64,000 nucleotides of DNA from Trichostrongylus colubriformis (taxonomy: Eukaryota > Nematoda > Chromadorea > Rhabditida > Trichostrongylidae). This document shows, piece after piece, positions 58,880-64,000 of the stretch. The stretch is from positions 54,330,727 to 54,394,726 of the forward strand of contig OZ022259.1 of NCBI GenBank assembly GCA_963978905.1. The letters are read 5' to 3'. The first letter of the stretch is position 1; each line of letters starts with the position of its first letter. A program made the position numbers and the translations under genes. Under the pieces are notes generated by a model. The model was not told where the DNA came from. It made no database searches and saw only the letters and a list, made by a program, of their open reading frames with translations.

Positions 58880-59045
58880 CCCATTAGGACGCCCACCCCC
58901 TCGGACGTCACTTGAAAGAGCCCTACCTCAAGCGGTTCTAGTCTTTTCGCGTGAGACATTGCATGCGGTTCTAAGTAAGCAAGTACAACATGAATGTATA
59001 GGTAGCAGAAGAACTCAAATTTCCGTGAACGATTTTTTCAAAAAG
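58880..59045. repeat. Family A element, right half only
   Basis: cttttcgcgtgagacattgc, gtaagcaagtacaacatgaa and caaatttccgtgaacgattt match right arms of the complete copies in order. No matching left arm precedes it. Confidence 0.6.
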
Positions 59046-59516
59046 TCAGAGCATCGAAAGTAGAAATCCAATGGGTTTATTGGATACTGGGTGGGATAGC
59101 GCAAGGACTAAAAGAAGCGCCAAGTCTCCAGAACTCAATTTGCCCTGTCAGGTAATTGCATTGATACAATCGAGGGAACACGCAATTAGCAACGTACATA
59201 ACGAAAGATCAGAAAGCTGATTTAACCAAGCCTTGCTTATGCAAAACATTGGATAGATTAGATGTGTGTTCAAACGACTCCAAACATACGAGCGGAAGTC
59301 GACTGCCAGGAGAGGCAGAACGGATTAAGAGATAGCGAATACCATACCTTAGGCAGCCAGAAAGCGTATCTAACGTCACTGTCGGCGCTTTTCTGATTTT
59401 TTTCAATGGATTTCATCAGCACTGATAGATTGTTTTGCATATTGCATTTTGATTTGCATTAAGTAGCAACAGTAATTTGAATCGATTAGTAGCAGTCCTT
59501 TGCCATGAGTGAAGCC

Positions 59517-59904
59517 TTAAAGGCACCGGGAAGAGTAAAGAAAAAGTGAGAACTGGGAGCACATTTTCTCTGAAAACAAACCTACTTCAGAAGAGGTGAT
59601 ATGTAGCGAAATTCGCATCAAGGAGCGCTGCTGGGGACGTACCGCGATCGTTGCAGCGCATGACGCGGGCGAATTGCAGACCAGAGCGGGGAACGTTCAT
59701 GACCGGCTAATTTAACCTCTGGGCCGTCTGCAATCTACCCTCGGCTAGTGACGCAGAGGGGGCAAGAGAGAAAGCAGCTGTCGGGTTGCTACTATTTCTC
59801 GTTTTCCGTCGTTTTGTTTCGATCTTTCCCTTCTGTTACACCGCTGAGCAACTCTGCTTTCATAGTCCACAATCTGCCAAGTTTACTCCTTCTGGTGTCT
59901 TTAA
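59517..59904. mobile_element. Family E TTAA-type MITE, copy in inverse orientation (388 bp)
   Basis: Left ttaaaggcaccgggaagagt; right actccttctggtgtctttaa is its inverse with few mismatches. TTAA is intact on both sides. The core ctcggctagtgacgcagagg is the inverse of the core in copy 1. Confidence 0.75.
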
Positions 59905-60128
59905 CTATTCATTTCTGTAGTAAAAAAAACAAACTACAAAAGTAGCCATTAATAAGAAAACAGCTGAGCTGGAGCACGTTAACATGTGCTTTTGGAACAA
60001 TAATTTCATGAATTATCACGATTTATTTTCAATTCAACAACTCTGACTACTTTCAACAAGTAACACATTGATGTCTCGAAAACAATAAGAACGTAAACCG
60101 TGACAGTCCTGTTCTGTGCGGAATGTAC

Positions 60129-60292
60129 TCAATATCATTTACAAAGATTGCAGAAATCGATGGAAAGGACTGCTTTCGAAGACGTGCCGGGAAGAAGTTC
60201 TGAGGTGTGAGGATCAAGAGGCAAGGCAAATATTAGCGCTCACCTCTAAGCTGTTGCAGCAGAATGAGAACGCCAGCAACTCAAGCTTCAGT
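60129..60292 (+). other. Candidate internal exon, unknown protein
   Basis: After ag at 60139-60151 (several possible acceptors, such as attgcag), an open frame reads RNRWKGLLSKTCREEVLRCE and QILALTSKLLQQNENASNSS, then a possible donor gtaaaa near 60291. Cysteine spacing and an NASNSS glycosylation-type motif suggest a secreted or luminal protein. I recognise no family. Confidence 0.22.
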
Positions 60293-60469
60293 AAAACGTT
60301 TTTTTTGGAATTCGTAGGGGTTTCTAGAATCGTGAGCAGTCATTCGTGATTTGCGATGCAAATACAAAAAAAAAGAAATTCTGCGAGACCCACAGGAAGG
60401 TGCCAGCGGATACCTGATTAGGAGAGGCATGGCAATTGGGCTCAGACCGCCTTAGAACTTTCCAGAAGT

Positions 60470-60590
60470 TTCACATAATTCTGGTGGATATTTGTGGAGA
60501 AAAACATACTCAAAAGAAAGTGTGTTGAAGGAAAACAAATTTGAAAGAAAGACACAAGGAAAACTGGGCAATAAAAGAACCGTAGCTATG
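60470..60590 (+). other. Candidate next exon, phase-compatible with the one at 60.1 kb
   Basis: Acceptor actttccag is followed by a frame reading VSHNSGGYLWRKTYSKESVL then KENKFERKTQGKLGNKRT. Joining to the preceding candidate keeps frame. The frame runs on into a family F MITE from 60625, so the exon would have to end before it. Confidence 0.18.
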
Positions 60591-60624
60591 CGGATGCGGA
60601 GGGGCGGGGGCGGAGTCGAAGTGA

Positions 60625-61118
60625 TTAAAGGCACATTCCATAATTATTGGAGTATGGCAGCTTTCCCCGTGCCCAAGACACGTAGACTGTACCTCTAGCG
60701 AGGAGCCTGTGTGAGTTTATGCACGTGAGAGCCCACGAATCGAGCGCGACTCTACCATGCAGCTCAGGCTGGCCCAACCCAAACGTGATTGATGGCAATA
60801 ATGTTGGTAAGATGGCATTAACGTGGCTGAAGAGGCCTGCGATTCTGCGACAAGATACGATAAGGAGGAAATTTCAATAGTGAAGGAAACGTTGACATGG
60901 GGGAAACAGGCGATATCTCAAAGCTCCTCATGTTACCGTCCAGCGGAAACACAATCAAAGGCTCACCTTTACGCGAATAGCACTAGGCCAGATGCCAGGA
61001 GCCCTTATTTCTGTCATTTCCGGGGTTTTTCGGGCTTCTCTTGTCGGCGCACTCCTCCGTCCCTCATATTTCATGTTTTAGCGCTTTAACTTATTCAAGG
61101 TAAACCTGGAAAGGATTC
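60625..61118. mobile_element. Family F TTAA-type MITE, copy 3
   Basis: Left ttaaaggcacattccataat; interior gcgacaagatacgataagga and gcgatatctcaaagc match copy 2; right end region attcaaggtaaacctggaaa parallels copy 2 at 27455-27475. The right terminus is decayed. Confidence 0.6.
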
Positions 61119-63400
61119 AGGAGAAATTCAGGTTTTTAGCTCACAATCATTCCTATCCACGTGTCGTCCTAACTCAATTGCGCTGTTAACGGATTCAGAT
61201 GCCCTGCCGTAAAGAGCACCCCACCCCCAATAGGGATAAACATAAAAGACGAACAGCGATCGCTCTCAAACGGAAGGAAGGAAAAAACGGGAAACATCAT
61301 CAATCATGGTAAGATGCACAGCCTATTAACGGTTCTGTCACTCTAACACCACTATACTCTTGTTTTTCTAGAAAATACGATGCTCTTTTGGACTTGACAA
61401 GAAAACATGCGAAACAATACTATAATGAAAAGCCAGCAAAAAATAATACACGGAATATTTTCACGGCCTAAGTTTTACATTGCCGTTGTGATAGAGCCTC
61501 AGAAAACGATTCAATCACTAATGAATGATTCGATCACTTTTCTCTCTAATCTTGTTCTGTTTGTCTGCACTAACCACATTGTTTTGAGTAGTGGCACATC
61601 TAGTGACGCAATGAAATAAATTAATAAATAATGTGCCAAGTTTGAGGTTAAAATTCTAAGATAGAACTAAAACACTAAGTAAGACCGCGGGTCTACATCA
61701 CATGACTAGTTATCGGATCCATCTTCACGATCAGTGACTAGGACAGTGGGGGGCTTCCTAATATGGCGCTGTGTTGAATAGGAAATGGTGTTGGTGGGTG
61801 TTCATGCGCCGACACACAACACATCGATATCGGCGGCGGAAATCGATGAGAAGAAAATACGTGGTTGCAAAAGACTTGCTGTGAGAGACAGACCATCGGG
61901 TTGTACCCGCCACCACTCTCCACTCCCCCACTCACATGAACAGCTGACGTCTGACCGGTCGGAAGGTGCAAGAATCGCTTGTTGGGGTATAATTTATTGC
62001 GTTAACACCTGAGCCGCTAATCATCGGAAATCCTATAACATTTGTGCAAATTTGCGGCATTCCTTTCAAGTCAGTATATGGTCATTTTTACCTCAATTTT
62101 TGATAAAATGGCAAGAAGCGGCTTTCATAGGCATCGCTACAAATGACTTCTTTTAGTTCCACGTAAATACCTTCGAAACCTAAAAGGTATCCAAACCCTA
62201 CTCGAGATAGAAGCTCAAGCTCATTTTCTAAGTTTTGGGATAGTTCAGTGTCACTTGGTTATTGGTTTTCTTATTCCATTACTAGACTTTCCAAAATTTA
62301 TTTTTTTATATTTTGATTACTGAAACAGCTATGTTTTCATCGGAAGTTTTATCAAAGAAAGTGTTGTTCTAGAATTTCAAAGGAAAAATGACTTTTAAGG
62401 CTCGTAAAAGCGTTCATAGGTTAATTACTGCAATTATGGACGCATAATATGTGGCTGACCCTACGCGATATTTTAGTTTTGTTTTTTCAAAATAATGAAA
62501 TAAAAAAAAGCAATAACGTGTCAAACCCCTCCCCCGTCACTGAACACGGGTTCAAACTACTTAGGCACAGGTGTGAATTGAATTGCTACGATTTGTGGTC
62601 ACCTGATGAAGCTTTTCAGCTGACGATTGAACTTTTGCTGCCTTCACCACATATTGGCTGTTCTTCGATGTGTTAACGTCCGTCCATTAGTAACCCTGCC
62701 TGACTAGCTGCGAAAACATGCCAGAGTGCAGCATACCGACAAGCCGATTAAGGTCGCAGGACAAGCAAGCCTAGCCGTACCCAACAGCTAATGAAAAACA
62801 ACAACTCAAACATCCACGTAAATAACGGCCAAAAATGCTGACAGCCATCATGAACTTAATGTTTTCAGGAAGTACACAATTAGGAGTTGCCGCAGGCATG
62901 ACTGGTTGATGGAAAGTCAGGCGCCTAGAATGGGAAAAAACGAGGCTCTGAAAGGGGGCTGCTTACTTATCCATGCTGCACTACCATATGCCCACAGCAA
63001 TATTATTCTCACATGGGAAACATGAGAAAGAAAATGCATATGACAGAAGCAATTAATATGGTATAATTTATGCAGTATATGAATGAAGAGAACAAGAGAC
63101 ATTGAAACCGTATGTCACGACGATATACCCAACACATACTGGATATGACTCCGCAGAAATGGAACGAAAATTATCGCAGAAATATAGACAAATTTAAGTG
63201 TATTTTGCCAGAGGTACATACACACACAAATAAAAGGTACTTCGTTGGAAGTATGTCACGGCGATGTAACTACACAGGGCAGAATCAACAAATCAGGTGA
63301 AAAAAAAACTAATTCCAGCATTTCTACGATTCTAGGCAGAAATTTGGAGCTGCTGGCACTTCTGTTCTATCCAGCGCGAAAAGGAAACTTTCTGGAGCGC
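61119..63400. other. Intergenic stretch, no recognised gene
   Basis: AT-rich unique sequence with short unassigned frames (61.4, 62.45 kb). Confidence 0.35.
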
Positions 63401-63410
63401 TCGGGAACAG

Positions 63411-63695
63411 ATGAAGGGCTCAGGTTCAATGGATACCACGACTATGTCATGGAGATCCACCACGGATGTGTTCGCTAATCATATCGTGGTATTAAGTGAA
63501 TGGGTGAGAGACTTATTTCAAGTTCGTTCAAGCCTCAATGATGATCCACTACAAGTGTCCAAAACAATAACCTTTGCGGCTACGAAGACTTTGAATGACC
63601 GACTTCAGGTTTTTGCTAAGTGGTGCGAGATGGAGATCGAATTATCGGACGCATTTAATTGCGGCTCATTCCACATCGCGCCCCACTCATGGTGA
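63411..63695 (+). other. Candidate coding exon, unknown protein
   Basis: An acceptor-like gggaacag directly precedes ATGAAGGGC. The frame reads MKGSGSMDTTTMSWRSTTDV, HIVVLSEWVRDLFQVRSSLN and ITFAATKTLNDRLQ with amphipathic helical character, and either stops at TGA 63693-63695 or splices at cttcag|gttttt near 63608. No domain recognised. Confidence 0.25.
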
Positions 63696-63782
63696 AGGAA
63701 AAGCGTCAATTAAATTCAGAGCGTCTCTTCTTGTCTAGTGGCGTATAACTTTTGAAAATTCGCGGAGTGAAGACCAGCTTAC

Positions 63783-64000
63783 AGAGAATACCCGGGAGTC
63801 GAGGATTATTCGATGAGGTGGGGGGAAGGGGGGGGGGGTCGCATTTGACCTGGCAGGAGAGAGGAGTGGGAAGGAGGTGGTAGTTCCTGCGAGGATCAAC
63901 GATAAGCAATAGAATCAGAGCATTCAATAGAAACGGATGAGAAACGAAGGGTATTTCACAGCGGATCCGCGTAAGTAAATGTGAAACAGATATCTTCTTA
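63783..64000 (+). repeat. Dispersed repeat I, copy 3 (cut by the window end)
   Basis: gggagtcgaggattattcga, a G run, gtcgcatttgacctggcagg, cgataagcaatagaatc and gatgagaaacgaagggtatt follow the order of the other two copies. Confidence 0.6.

Noticed and set aside
1..64000. A new multi-gene defence, biosynthetic or toxin-type system
   Set aside because: Only one host gene is supported. The rest is repeats and isolated frames, so no cluster of cooperating genes can be argued.

Overview
This looks like nuclear DNA of a nematode, most likely a strongylid (hookworm-like) worm. The evidence is one spliced gene with short GT-AG exons (54-149 bp) scattered over almost 22 kb, an AT-rich background, a nematode-style RTE-type LINE, and dense short inverted-repeat elements. 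The species is inferred, not shown.

Minus strand, 1377-23090: one complete nine-exon gene for a 337-residue RILP-like protein (RILP homology domains RH1 and RH2 joined by coiled coil). This is the only host gene I can reconstruct with confidence; all eight splice junctions keep frame. Its introns range from 73 bp to 7.4 kb, and the large ones are full of repeats. The 7.4-kb intron (7112-14471) holds a truncated MITE, a 72-bp tandem duplication, a composite dispersed repeat (family K), a 165-bp direct duplication, a four-unit array of foldback elements (one unit interrupted by a 397-bp TIR element with a probable 8-bp target duplication), and a 117-bp satellite of seven to eight units.

23.1-64 kb: mostly intergenic and repeat-built. 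The clearest feature is a LINE on the minus strand (30606-33433) with an exact 18-bp target-site duplication, a short GAA tail and an unbroken endonuclease plus reverse-transcriptase frame. It lacks its 5' end and its first ATG lies inside the endonuclease domain. At 37.8-40.8 kb two arms of about 960 bp form a large inverted repeat. The spacer carries a 410-bp TIR element, and a 511-bp Tc1/mariner-type element flanked by TA abuts the right arm. Three families of short elements with TTAA-like flanks and AAAGG-type ends (A, E and F) recur through the window and suggest mobilisation by a piggyBac-like transposase, which is not encoded here.

A few open stretches (47.2-47.7, 48.5-48.7, 55.1-55.5, 60.1-60.6 and 63.4-63.7 kb) resemble exons or gene relics but match nothing I recognise. 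I see no rRNA, no CRISPR array, no intact tRNA gene and no gene cluster that looks like a new multi-gene system. The unusual content is repeat architecture.
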